In this document: in pieces, positions 15,865-26,166 of the stretch
How the letters are laid out: every line of letters begins with the position of its first letter
Numbering within the stretch: the stretch's first letter is position 1
From: Thermomonospora echinospora
GTDB lineage: Bacteria; Actinomycetota; Actinomycetes; Streptosporangiales; Streptosporangiaceae
Direction: 5' to 3'
Assembly (NCBI RefSeq): GCF_900108175.1
Contig: NZ_FNVO01000024.1
Coordinates: 1-64,000, forward strand
Length of the DNA stretch: 64,000 nt
The notes under the pieces: model-generated
What the model saw: only the letters and a program-made list of their open reading frames with translations
The model's database searches: none
Told to the model about the DNA's origin: nothing
Made by a program: the position numbers and the translations under genes

Positions 15865-17079
15865 TCAGGGACCGCCTCCGCCCGTCCGCGGGCCGCGGGG
15901 CATGTCCGGGAGGACGTCGACCCACTGCGAGGTCACGACCTCGTAATACCAGCGAGTGCCGGGCTTCATCCACGCCCTGTCGCCCTCGCCCTTCAGGTAG
16001 TGGATCTCCTTGGCCAGCCCGGCGCCGGTGGCCCGGTCGACGATGAAGTGGATCTCCACCGAGCCGTTGGGGTACCGCTGCCGCATCTTCAGGGCGGTGC
16101 CGGTCCGGCCGGCGGCGTCCTTGACGCCGTCCGTCGCGGTGACGCCGTCGATGCCGGCCAGCAGCCGGTAGATCGCCGCGCGCTTGGCGGGCGGCAGTGG
16201 CTTGGTCATCAGGATCCCGGCGGCGGTCTCGAACAGCTCGGCGTCGGTGTTCTCGCCGTCGTGCGCCTCGCCCAGCGGGTGCGCGAGCAGCAGGGCACGC
16301 AGCTCGGCGGGGTCTGCGGCGGCGCGCTCCAGCTCGTCCTGGGTGACGTTGAGCTCGTCCGGCGCGTCGGACGCCCTGCCGGTCGAGTGGGCGAACGCGC
16401 TGTCCTTCGGATTCATCTCCAGGTCCGGGACCCTGGTGTTCGGCGGCTTGCCGCCGCCCGCCTTGGGCTTGGGGCCGGTGACCCAGGCCGTCGGGGATCC
16501 GTCCGCCCGCCAGGCGGCCTCGTCGGCGGTGGTGGCGGGCCTGGCGCCGAGCTCCTCCGAACGGAACCAGCCCTCCTCGTCCGGCGAGCGCGGGTTCCAC
16601 GCATCGTGCTGGTAGCGGTGCAGGACCGCGTACCGGCCGCCCGCCGGGCCGACCTGTTCGAGCGTCCCGAACAGGGTCCTGACGTGCCAGTAGCGGCCGG
16701 TCCGCTGCGGCTGCCGCTGCGCCCCGTGCGCGGCCGCCAGCAGCGCCGTGCGGGCGTTGATGGTCACCTCGCGCACCGCCGGTGCCGACGTACCGCCGCG
16801 CACCGCCGGTGCCGCCGTACCGCCGCCGGACGATCTCGGGGCGGGTCCGTCCGTGCCCGTGACGGCCATGGCCACCGCCAGCACGGCGGCGGCCAGGCCC
16901 ACCAGACCCAGCCCCCACATCGGCCGCCGCGCCTTCCCCGGGGCCCGGGACGGGCGCGCCGCCGCCATGATCCGCGGCAGTTCGGCGTTCCGGGTGTGCG
17001 GCTCCACCGGGGCTCCGGGATCCAGGTGGCCGGGCCGGGCCTCCGCCAGCTGCCGCATCACGTCCTTCACGTCGCTCAT
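15865..17079 (-). CDS. CU044_5270-type membrane protein, module 1 (putative anti-sigma)
   Basis: This 404-residue protein has a cytoplasmic N-terminus of about 55 residues, one membrane helix (LGLVGLAAAVLAVAMAV) and a large extracytoplasmic domain typical of the CU044_5270 family. Family features include WHVRTLFG, DEAAWRADGSPTAW and a C-terminal RWYYEVV block. These proteins are encoded next to ECF sigma factors and are presumed to hold them at the membrane. The ATG overlaps the sigma stop (ATGA), so the pair is co-translated. Anti-sigma action is inferred from context, not from a recognised ZAS zinc motif. Confidence 0.75.
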   Translation of the reverse strand: MSDVKDVMRQLAEARPGHLDPGAPVEPHTRNAELPRIMAAARPSRAPGKARRPMWGLGLVGLAAAVLAVAMAVTGTDGPAPRSSGGGTAAPAVRGGTSAPAVREVTINARTALLAAAHGAQRQPQRTGRYWHVRTLFGTLEQVGPAGGRYAVLHRYQHDAWNPRSPDEEGWFRSEELGARPATTADEAAWRADGSPTAWVTGPKPKAGGGKPPNTRVPDLEMNPKDSAFAHSTGRASDAPDELNVTQDELERAAADPAELRALLLAHPLGEAHDGENTDAELFETAAGILMTKPLPPAKRAAIYRLLAGIDGVTATDGVKDAAGRTGTALKMRQRYPNGSVEIHFIVDRATGAGLAKEIHYLKGEGDRAWMKPGTRWYYEVVTSQWVDVLPDMPRGPRTGGGGP

Positions 17080-17627
17080 CGCGCTTCCTCTCCAGTGATC
17101 GGCATCCGGGGACGGACGGGATGCACCGCACCCCTGCTCTCGGCGGCGGCGTCGACCGCGCGCACCAGCCGCTTGCGCGCCCGGTGCAGCCGGACGCGCA
17201 ACGCGGGGGCGCTGCATCCGACGACCCGGGCGGCCTCGCGCGGCGTCAGCCCGTGCCAGGCGATCAGGATGAGGATCTCCCGGTCGTCCTCGGGGAGCGC
17301 GGCCATCGCCCGCAGCACCGCGAGCCGCTCGGCCACCTTGTCGGCGATGTCGTCCTCGCCCCGACCGGCCCACGCCCGCGACTCCGCCTCCAGCGCCGCG
17401 CGCCGCGCCTGTGCCCGGTGCCCGTCGCGCAGCACGTTGCGGGCCACGCCCAGCAGCCACGGCAGCGGGGACTCCGGCACGTCGGCCAGCCGTCGCCAGG
17501 CGATGGTGAAGGTCTCGCTCACCACCTCGTCGGCGATCTGCCGTCCCGCCCGGCTGACCGCGTACGCCCACACGTGCTGCCTACAGGCGTCGTAGATCGC
17601 CGTGAAGCGTTCCGCTTCGTCGTCCAC
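17076..17627 (-). CDS. ECF sigma factor, module 1
   Basis: This 183-residue extracytoplasmic-function sigma factor has region 2 (FTAIYDACRQHVWAYAVSR, ADEVVSETFTIAW) and region 4 (LPEDDREILILIAWHGLTP, then a helix-turn-helix with PALRVRLHRARKRL). Region 2 is shorter and region 4 is less like the other two sigma factors nearby, so it is probably the oldest or most specialised copy. The GTG start follows GGAGG. The partner membrane protein overlaps its 3' end by four bases. Confidence 0.88.
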   Translation of the reverse strand: MDDEAERFTAIYDACRQHVWAYAVSRAGRQIADEVVSETFTIAWRRLADVPESPLPWLLGVARNVLRDGHRAQARRAALEAESRAWAGRGEDDIADKVAERLAVLRAMAALPEDDREILILIAWHGLTPREAARVVGCSAPALRVRLHRARKRLVRAVDAAAESRGAVHPVRPRMPITGEEAR

Positions 17628-17792
17628 CGCCCACCCTCCGTCCGTCCCAGTGCTCTGTCACCAGGAAGTGGGCCGGGAAGCCCCGTCGTTACCGATCCGG
17701 TTCCGGGGTCTCGCCGAGTCCCCGTCCCCTCCCCTGCACCACGGGAGGGAGCGCCGCCGTGGACGGCAGCGCTCCCCATTGCCGCGAACGTG

Positions 17793-18938
17793 TCAGGGGT
17801 GTGCGGGCTTGGCGTCGGTCCAGCCGGCGTGGTGGACCACGGTGTGGCTGAGGACGGTGCCCGGGGCCATCCCGCGGTACGGGCCTGCCGCCTTGACGAT
17901 CATCTGCTGCTCGCCGAGGATCCGGTACGTCTTCGGCTCCAGGATGAGTACCTCGTCGTAGACGGTGCCGCCGCCGTCGTCCTTCGTGGCGCGCGCCGCC
18001 AGGCCGATGCCGCGCCGTCCGGCCCGGTCGGTGACCGTGCCGATCGACCGGATGCCCGGGGTGTCGGCCAGCAGCCGGAACGCCGCCGCCCGCACCTGCG
18101 GGGAGGCCGGCCGGGTGGTCAGGAACAGGGAGATGATCGGCAGGTCGAACCGGGCCGCCGCCTCCTTCTCCAGGTGGGGCTCCGACTCCACCAGCGCGCG
18201 CACGCGCTTGGCGCGGAGCTCGGCGTGGGATTTCCTGAACAGGCCCGGGTCCGTCAGCACCCGTTCCTCCGTCGAGGGTCCGAGCATCGGATTGCAGCCC
18301 TGCGGTCCGGCCGGGGACCCGTCCCCGCACGCACGGTCGTCACGGCGGCGCTTCTGCTCCGCGGAGATGGTCGCCGAGCGCCAGCCGGTGGATTCGGTGG
18401 TGAGGGTGTACGGCCGGCCGCTGGAGATCACCTTCCACGTCTTCGGCGATCCGGCGCGGCGCCAGGCGGCCTCGTCGGCGGGGGTCTGCGGCCTGCTGGG
18501 CAGGTCCCGGTCGAAGTTGTGGTCGGGCTCGTCCTTCGAGCGGGCCATCCACCGGTCGGACTCCCAGCGGTTGCCCTCGACGTTGTAGCCCGCTTTCACC
18601 CGGTAGGTGTCCGCGTACGTGGTGTGCAGCCGCCAGTACCGTCCCGGCTGCTCCTTCTCGGCGCTGTCGGCCGCGGCCAGCAGGATGGAACGGGCCGACC
18701 CGTCATCGCCCCCGGTGGTGCCGAGCACGACCGGCGTCCTGGTCGTCCCGCCGCTCAGCAGGCTCGCCCCTGCGACCACCGCGGTGGCGGCGGCGACCAG
18801 CCCCAGCCCGAACGTCATCCGCCGGTGCGGCCGGCGCACGGGCCGCCCGCCGACGACCCGTGCGCGGATCCGCTCCCGCGCGGCCGGGTCGGGTTCCGGG
18901 CTCCCGTACAGCTCCCGCACCATCGTGATCTCATCCAC
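17793..18938 (-). CDS. CU044_5270-type membrane protein, module 2 (putative anti-sigma)
   Basis: This 381-residue protein has a short N-terminal cytoplasmic segment, one membrane helix (TFGLGLVAAATAVVAGASLL) and an extracytoplasmic domain with the family blocks RYWRLHTTYAD, DEAAWRRAGSPKTW and HHAGWTD. Its GTG start overlaps the end of the module-2 sigma gene by eight bases. The domain carries two cysteines (about residues 205-220) absent from its two paralogues in the window. It probably regulates its own sigma factor. Confidence 0.75.
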   Translation of the reverse strand: MDEITMVRELYGSPEPDPAARERIRARVVGGRPVRRPHRRMTFGLGLVAAATAVVAGASLLSGGTTRTPVVLGTTGGDDGSARSILLAAADSAEKEQPGRYWRLHTTYADTYRVKAGYNVEGNRWESDRWMARSKDEPDHNFDRDLPSRPQTPADEAAWRRAGSPKTWKVISSGRPYTLTTESTGWRSATISAEQKRRRDDRACGDGSPAGPQGCNPMLGPSTEERVLTDPGLFRKSHAELRAKRVRALVESEPHLEKEAAARFDLPIISLFLTTRPASPQVRAAAFRLLADTPGIRSIGTVTDRAGRRGIGLAARATKDDGGGTVYDEVLILEPKTYRILGEQQMIVKAAGPYRGMAPGTVLSHTVVHHAGWTDAKPAHP

Positions 18939-19512
18939 GGCCGTCCTCCTCCAGCATGGGGTTGACGCCGCCGAGCGCGGCGCGCAGCTTCTTCCTCGCC
19001 CGGCTCAGCCGGGAGCCGACCGTGCCGTACGAGACGCCGAGCACGGCCGCGATCTCGTCATGGCCGAGCCCGGCCAGCGCCATCAGCAGCAGGACATCGC
19101 GTTCGCCCCGGTTGAGGCCGGCGATCGCGGCGGCCAGTTCGGGACGCAGCCGCCGGGCGCTGACCTCCTCCAGCACCCGTTCCTCGGGGCCGGCGGCGGG
19201 ACGGTCGGGGCCGCGGCGGCCGAGCGCCCGCAGCGCCCGCACCTCGGCCCGGCGGTGCTTGCCGACCAGTTTGGTGGCAATGCCGAACAGCCAGGTCCGA
19301 ACGGCGGCACGGTCGGCGTCGTAGGCGTGCCGCTTGCGGAACGCGGTCAGGAACGTCTCGGCCACCACGTCCTCGGCCGCGTCCGGGCCCAGCCGGGCGG
19401 CGACGTACCGGTGGATCTCGTCGAAGTGGGCGTCGAAGACCTCATCGAAGCGCTCCGACAGGCTCCGCACCGGCCGGGGCTGGGCCAGGGCCGGTTTCTC
19501 CGAGTGGGACAT
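18931..19512 (-). CDS. ECF sigma factor, module 2
   Basis: This 193-residue ECF sigma factor has region 2 with FDEVFDAHFDEIHRYVAARL and AEDVVAETFLTAFRKR. Region 4 is GERDVLLLMALAGLGHDEIA followed by SYGTVGSRLSRARKKLR. It is clearly similar to the module-3 sigma factor (same FRKR, WLFGIAT and GTVGSRLSRARKKLRAAL segments), which points to duplication. The ATG at 19512 starts the conserved part; an in-frame GTG at 19572 lies inside a hairpin and is less likely. Confidence 0.87.
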   Translation of the reverse strand: MSHSEKPALAQPRPVRSLSERFDEVFDAHFDEIHRYVAARLGPDAAEDVVAETFLTAFRKRHAYDADRAAVRTWLFGIATKLVGKHRRAEVRALRALGRRGPDRPAAGPEERVLEEVSARRLRPELAAAIAGLNRGERDVLLLMALAGLGHDEIAAVLGVSYGTVGSRLSRARKKLRAALGGVNPMLEEDGRG

Positions 19513-19551
19513 GGCGGTCACCGGGGTTGTCCGATCATCAGGGACCTTTCC

Positions 19552-19605
19552 GGGAAAGCGGACGGCGGTCACGGGGTATCACCCGTGACCGCCGTCCGCT
19601 TTCCC
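19552..19605. terminator. Very long perfect hairpin between sigma modules
   Basis: Two perfectly complementary 24-base arms (19552-19575 and 19582-19605) surround a 6-base loop. It lies between the stop of module 3 and the start of module 2, both on the minus strand. It should insulate the two units, but there is no U tract. Confidence 0.75.
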
Positions 19606-19632
19606 GCCCCGGCCGGATGGGCCGAGCCCCGG

Positions 19633-20775
19633 TCAGCGGGGGCCGGTGTCGGTCCAGCCGCCCGCCATCACGGAGGTGGACACCAGGGTCGCCCCAGCAG
19701 GCAGGGCGGCGTTGGCGCCGGCCGGCCGCACCACGACGATCTGCGTGCCCAGCGCCGTCCCCCGCCGCTGGTCGATGATCAGGCGGTGCTCCAGGACGCC
19801 GTTGGGGGTGCGCTCGGTGGTCGCGACGGCGGTGCCGGTCCGTCCCTCGCCGTCGCGCACCGGCCCGATCGCCTTGACCGTGTCCAGGTCGGCGAGCATC
19901 CGGAAGGCGGCGCCCCGGACCTTCGGCGTGACCGGCATGTCGACGATCAGCCCCCGGGTCACTTCGAAGAGCCAGGCGTCGGACGTCATGGCCTGGCCGG
20001 AGGACTCGGTGCCGTGCCCCCGGTACCACTTGAGCAGGGATGCCTTGAGCTTGGCGGGGTCGGCGGGCAGGGCGCGCAGGTCCTTCACGGTGACGTTGCG
20101 GCCCAGCCAGAACACCTTGTCCCGGTCAACCAGCGGCGAGCCGCTCAGGTGCGGGCTTCCCGGCTGGGTCTTCAGCTTCAGCGGCTTGCGCACCTTTGAG
20201 CCGGGGCCGACGGGCACGGACACCGAGAAGGTGGCGGGAGAACCCGCCCGGCGCCATGCGGCGGTGTCCGCCGGTGTCGCCGGCGTGGCCCCCAGGTCCT
20301 GCTGGCGGCCGTACTGCTTACCGCCCGGGGTGCTCGGCGTCCAGCCCTCGCTGCGCTGCCGCCAGACGACCGTGTAGGCGCCGTCGCCCTTCCCGACCCG
20401 GAAGGAGTGGCGGTCGATCGTCGCGGTGTGCCAGTACTTACCGGTGGTCTCCGTCGTGCTCTCCGCCTGTTCGGCGGCGGCGACCAGGATGGTGCGGGCC
20501 GACAGTTCCCCGGTGGCCGTCTGCCCGGGGGACTGCGGTGCGGGCGAGGTCGTCCCGGACACCGCCACCGCCACCGCGACGGAGGCGGCGGCCACCCCCG
20601 CCAAGCCCGCCAGGCCGAGGCCCGGGCTCCAGCGCGGCAGCGGGAACCGGCGGCGGGCCGGTGCCGCCGGTCGCGGGTTCGCGATCTCCGACAGCAGCCG
20701 CCGGCGGCCCTGCGCCGCGGTCTGCTCCGCCGGCGTCTCGTCCAGCATCTCGCTGATCATCTGCAGCTCGTTCAT
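19633..20775 (-). CDS. CU044_5270-type membrane protein, module 3 (putative anti-sigma)
   Basis: This 380-residue protein has a cytoplasmic N-terminus with a conserved MNELQMISEMLDETP start. One membrane helix follows (GLAGLAGVAAASVAVAVAV), then the family extracytoplasmic domain with YWHTATIDRHSF, DTAAWRRAGSPATF and AGGWTDTGPR. Its ATG shares one base with the stop of its sigma gene (TGATG). It appears more similar to module 2 than to module 1. Control of the neighbouring sigma factor is inferred from the coupling. Confidence 0.75.
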   Translation of the reverse strand: MNELQMISEMLDETPAEQTAAQGRRRLLSEIANPRPAAPARRRFPLPRWSPGLGLAGLAGVAAASVAVAVAVSGTTSPAPQSPGQTATGELSARTILVAAAEQAESTTETTGKYWHTATIDRHSFRVGKGDGAYTVVWRQRSEGWTPSTPGGKQYGRQQDLGATPATPADTAAWRRAGSPATFSVSVPVGPGSKVRKPLKLKTQPGSPHLSGSPLVDRDKVFWLGRNVTVKDLRALPADPAKLKASLLKWYRGHGTESSGQAMTSDAWLFEVTRGLIVDMPVTPKVRGAAFRMLADLDTVKAIGPVRDGEGRTGTAVATTERTPNGVLEHRLIIDQRRGTALGTQIVVVRPAGANAALPAGATLVSTSVMAGGWTDTGPR

Positions 20776-21386
20776 CAGGGGAGAACCTCCAGGTCGAGGG
20801 CGGCGCGCAGCTTCTTACGGGCCCGGCTGAGGCGCGAGCCCACGGTGCCGTAGGGGATGTCGAGGGCCTGGGCGACCTCGTCGTGGGCGAACCCGCTCAA
20901 CGCCACCAGGAGCACCACGTCCCGTTCCGCCTGTGACAGCGAGGCCAGGGCGCGGGCCAGCCGGGGCTGCATCCCCTCGGCGGCGACCAGGCGGACGACC
21001 CGGTCCTCGTGGCCCGCCGTGCTGGACGGCTCGGCGCCGGCCCTGGCCAGCGCCTTGTAGCGGCGGGTCTCGTCCCGCTTGTGCTGGGCGACGAGGTTGG
21101 TGGCGATGCCGAACAGCCACGGCCGCAGGGCGCCGCGCCGCGGGTCGAACGCCTCGCGCTTGCGGAAGGCGACCAGGAAGGTCTCGGCGGCCAGGTCGTC
21201 GGCGACCTGCGGCCCGAGCCGTCCGGCCACGTAGCGGTAGACGGCGGTGAAATGGCGGTCGTAGATCGCGGTGAAATGCTCGGGATCCCGCAGGGACCGC
21301 GTGAGGTCCGCCGCGTCCTGCTCCTGCCGCGCGGTGGCCGTCACGGGCTCCCCGGGGTGAGCGGCCGTCCGGGCCTGCGCGGTCAT
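20775..21386 (-). CDS. ECF sigma factor, module 3
   Basis: This 203-residue ECF sigma factor has region 2 as FTAIYDRHFTAVYRYVAGRL and ADDLAAETFLVAFRKRE. Region 4 is AERDVVLLVALSGFAHDEVA with IPYGTVGSRLSRARKKLR. The ATG at 21386 is chosen because GGAGA lies six bases upstream; the frame is open further upstream to 21464 but with little conservation. It is the first gene of the three-module series, so its promoter lies in 21387-21500. Confidence 0.87.
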   Translation of the reverse strand: MTAQARTAAHPGEPVTATARQEQDAADLTRSLRDPEHFTAIYDRHFTAVYRYVAGRLGPQVADDLAAETFLVAFRKREAFDPRRGALRPWLFGIATNLVAQHKRDETRRYKALARAGAEPSSTAGHEDRVVRLVAAEGMQPRLARALASLSQAERDVVLLVALSGFAHDEVAQALDIPYGTVGSRLSRARKKLRAALDLEVLP

Positions 21387-21780
21387 GCGCTCGTCTCCGT
21401 CGGGCACGCACCCGTCGGGACGGCTGCGTGAGGCACGATCTTTCGGTGTTTCTCCGTCATACACGGCTCTCTCGGGGCGTTGGGGTCAAGGGTCACCCTT
21501 ACTCCGGCGAAAGGCCCGATCGCTTTCACGCCCCCGGCCTCGACAGCGCGACGACCCCGCTCCACCGGGGCGGGTTCCAGGGGCCATCGTCCAGTCGGGG
21601 TCACCCGTGATGCGGCGTCTCGTCCGTCCGACCGACCTCCAGGACCGCCCGGCCTTGTCGTCGGCGTGGACAGCGATCGTCCGTTGTTGTCCGCGGGCCC
21701 CGGCCGCCTTCCCCGGTTCCGCCGGATTCGGGAACCGGAATAGCGGGCTCAACCGTCTTGTTAGAGAGGACAGCAGCAAA
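21387..21780. other. Intergenic region between sigma module 3 and dnaK
   Basis: No convincing gene is present; short plus-strand ORFs here lack conserved character. An inverted repeat, CCGGTTCC/GGAACCGG (21713-21720 and 21731-21738), lies before the dnaK promoter. The 10-mer TCACCCGTGA at 21601-21610 also occurs at 19579-19588 in the hairpin between sigma modules. Confidence 0.45.
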
Positions 21781-21801
21781 GTTGAGTCGGGTCGACTCAA
21801 G
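21781..21801. promoter_or_regulatory. HAIR operator for HspR
   Basis: GTTGAGT-N7-ACTCAAG differs from the HAIR consensus CTTGAGT-N7-ACTCAAG by one base. It overlaps the upstream side of the dnaK promoter, and hspR lies in the same operon, giving direct negative feedback. Confidence 0.9.
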
Positions 21802-21805
21802 TGAT

Positions 21806-21834
21806 TTGACAACAGGGTCGGCACGCGGCAACCT
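21806..21834 (+). promoter_or_regulatory. dnaK promoter
   Basis: TTGACA (21806-21811) is followed after 17 bases by CAACCT (21829-21834). The HAIR element ends five bases before the -35, so bound HspR would block polymerase. Confidence 0.65.
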
Positions 21835-21928
21835 TGCGGCAGAGGGACTCAAGCCACGTGCCCGCCGTGCGCGGGCACCGAGACGGCCGCCCCGGGGGAC
21901 GGCCGAGTTACGACGGAGGACGAAGACC

Positions 21929-23775
<1,847 letters not shown>

Positions 23776-23779
<4 letters not shown>

Positions 23780-24399
23780 CCTCTCCTTCCAAGAAGGGCG
23801 AGGAGCGCGAGGGCCCGGTGATCCGTGATCGCAGGAGGATCGACCCGGAGACCGGCGAGGTCCGGGAGCAGGCCGCCGAGGCCGCTGCCGAGCCCGCCGC
23901 CGGGTCGGCCCCGCCCTCTGCGCCCAGTGACGAGGAGACGGCCGCTCTGCAGGCCCAGCTCGACGAGCGCACCGCGGACCTGCAGCGCCTGCAGGCGGAG
24001 TACGTCAACTACCGCAAGCGGGTCGAGCGGGACCGGGTGGCGGTGCGCGAGCAGGCGCTGGCCAACGTGCTGACCGAGCTGCTGCCGATCCTGGACGACA
24101 TCGACCGCGCCCGCGACCACGGCGAGCTGACCGGCGGGTTCAAGTCGATCGCCGACGCACTGGACGCCACGCTCGGCAAGCTCGGCCTCGAACGCTACGG
24201 CGAGAAGGGCGAGCCGTTCGACCCGACCGTCCACGAGGCGCTGATGCACTCCTACTCCGCGGACGTCACCGAGACCACCTGCGTGGACGTCCTGCAGTCC
24301 GGTTACCGCATCGGCGAGCGGATCATGCGGCCCGCCCGGGTCGCGGTGGCCGAACCCGAGGACGGCTCCGGCGGCGAGGACGACTCCTCCGACGAGTGA
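23776..24399 (+). CDS. grpE: Nucleotide exchange factor GrpE
   Basis: This 207-residue GrpE drives ADP release from DnaK. It has an acidic N-terminus, a long coiled coil ([20 protein letters not shown], then YRKRVERDR) and the beta domain with [11 protein letters not shown] and the final [11 protein letters not shown] block. The GTG start overlaps the dnaK stop. The C-terminal Glu/Asp/Ser tail is typical of actinomycete GrpE. A gap of 134 bases precedes dnaJ. Confidence 0.97.
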
Positions 24400-24533
24400 A
24401 CGGCACGTGACGACGAGCGGCGTCCCGGACGGCCCGCGCCCTGCATGCGGGCCGTCCGGGGCCCCCCGCACCACCTGACGACGAAGACGCACAACAGAAC
24501 GCACCACACGCACACGTACGAAAGCGGGGCACC

Positions 24534-25694
24534 GTGAGCACCAAGGACTTCTTGGAGAAGGACTACTACAAGGCCCTTGGTGTCTCGAAGACGGCCACCC
24601 AGGACGAGATCAAGAAGGCCTACCGCAAGCTCGCCCGCAAGTACCACCCGGACGCCAACAAGGGCGACGCCGACTCCGAGGAGCGCTTCAAGGAGATCTC
24701 CGAGGCCTACGACGTGCTGTCGGACGACAAGCGCCGCAAGGAGTACGACGAGGCCCGCCGGCTGTTCGGCTCCGGGGGCTTCCGCGGCGGCCAGGGCGGC
24801 GGGTTCGGCTTCGACCTCGGCGACCTGTTCGGGCAGGGCCAGACGGCCGGGGGCGCCGCCGGGGAACGGATCGGCGACCTGTTCGGCGGGATATTCAACC
24901 GGGGCACCGGCACCCGCGCCGGCGCCCGCCGCGCCCGGCGGGGCGCCGACGTGGAGACCGAGGTCACCCTGTCGTTCGGCGAGGCGATGGACGGGGTCAC
25001 CGTCCCGCTCCGGCTGACCAGCGAGGCCGCCTGCGCGAACTGCCGGGGCACCGGCGCCAAGGCCGGCACCGTACCGCGGGTCTGCCCGTCCTGCGAGGGC
25101 ACCGGGCAGGAGACCCGCAACCTGGGCAGCTTCGGGTTCTCCGAGCCCTGCCGCGAGTGCCGCGGCCGCGGGCTGGTGGTGGACGACCCGTGCCCGACCT
25201 GCCACGGCAGCGGCCGGGCCACCGGCACCCGCACCATCCAGGCCCGGATCCCGGCCGGGGTGGCCGACGGACAGAAGATCAGGCTCAAGGGCAAGGGGGC
25301 GCCCGGCGAGAGCGGCGGCCCGGCCGGCGACCTGTACGTCACCATCAAGGTCACGCCGCACAAGGTGTTCGGCCGCAGCGGCGACAACCTCACCCTCACC
25401 GTCCCGGTGACCTTCGCCGAGGCCGCGCTGGGCGCCCAGATCAAGGTGCCCACCCACCGCGGTATGCCGGTCACCCTGAAGATTCCCGAGGGCACCCCCA
25501 ACGGCCGTACGTTCCGGGTCCGTGGACGCGGCGCCACCCGCCGCGACGGCACCAAGGGCGACCTGCTCGTCACCATCGACGTGCAGGTGCCGCAGAAGAT
25601 CGACGACACCACCCGCGAGGCGCTGGAGAAGCTGCGCGCCGTCGAGAACGGCGACGCGCTGCGCTCCGAACTGCTGCACCAGGCGAAGGAGTGA
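24534..25694 (+). CDS. dnaJ: Co-chaperone DnaJ (Hsp40)
   Basis: This 386-residue type-I Hsp40 contains a J domain with the HPD tripeptide ([10 protein letters not shown]), a Gly/Phe-rich linker ([16 protein letters not shown]) and four CXXCXGXG zinc repeats. The zinc repeats are [24 protein letters not shown] and [10 protein letters not shown]-terminal peptide-binding domain follows. It delivers substrates to DnaK and stimulates its ATPase. The start is GTG. The hspR start follows four bases after the stop. Confidence 0.97.
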   Translation: MSTKDFLEKDYYKALGVSKTATQDEIKKAYRKLARKYHPDANKGDADSEERFKEISEAYDVLSDDKRRKEYDEARRLFGSGGFRGGQGGGFGFDLGDLFGQGQTAGGAAGERIGDLFGGIFNRGTGTRAGARRARRGADVETEVTLSFGEAMDGVTVPLRLTSEAACANCRGTGAKAGTVPRVCPSCEGTGQETRNLGSFGFSEPCRECRGRGLVVDDPCPTCHGSGRATGTRTIQARIPAGVADGQKIRLKGKGAPGESGGPAGDLYVTIKVTPHKVFGRSGDNLTLTVPVTFAEAALGAQIKVPTHRGMPVTLKIPEGTPNGRTFRVRGRGATRRDGTKGDLLVTIDVQVPQKIDDTTREALEKLRAVENGDALRSELLHQAKE

Positions 25695-25698
25695 TCCG

Positions 25699-26145
25699 AT
25701 GGACCACTTCGGCGACGACACCCCGGTCTATGTGATCTCGGTGGCGGCGCAGCTGTCCGGGCTGCACCCGCAGACGCTGCGCACCTACGACCGACTGGGG
25801 CTGGTCTGCCCCGGCCGGACGGCGGGCCGGGGACGCCGCTACTCGATGCGCGACATCGTGATGCTGCGCGAGATCCAGCGCCTGTCGCAGGACGAGGGCA
25901 TCAACCTCGCCGGGATCAAGCACATCCTGGAGCTCCAGCGCGACAACGACCGGCTCCGCGACGAGCTGGCCCGCCTGCGCGCCGCCGTCGAGGAGCTGTC
26001 CAACGAACTCGAATCCACTCGGGCCGTGGCCGCCCGGCTGGCCGCCCAACTGCGGCGCGGCCCGGCCGGCCCGGCCGGCGGCGACCTCGTCCCGATCCGC
26101 CGCACCAGTGTCGTGCTCTGGCGCGACCGCAACTCGCAGTCCTGA
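25699..26145 (+). CDS. hspR: HspR, MerR-family heat-shock repressor
   Basis: This 148-residue repressor has a MerR-type winged helix (PVYVISVAAQLSGLHPQTLR, then TYDRLGLVCPGRTAGRGRRYS). A heptad-like coiled coil (RDNDRLRDELARLRAAVEEL) follows, with a basic tail. It binds the HAIR element at 21781-21801 and represses its own operon until chaperones are titrated by damaged protein. It sits in the conserved dnaK-grpE-dnaJ-hspR order, four bases after dnaJ. Confidence 0.96.
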   Translation: MDHFGDDTPVYVISVAAQLSGLHPQTLRTYDRLGLVCPGRTAGRGRRYSMRDIVMLREIQRLSQDEGINLAGIKHILELQRDNDRLRDELARLRAAVEELSNELESTRAVAARLAAQLRRGPAGPAGGDLVPIRRTSVVLWRDRNSQS

Positions 26146-26166
26146 CTTCGCATCGGGGAGAAACAC

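Noticed and set aside
21385-21804. 139-codon plus-strand ORF upstream of dnaK
   Set aside because: Composition is Arg/Ser/Pro noise, no ribosome site, and it overlaps the HAIR operator and promoter.
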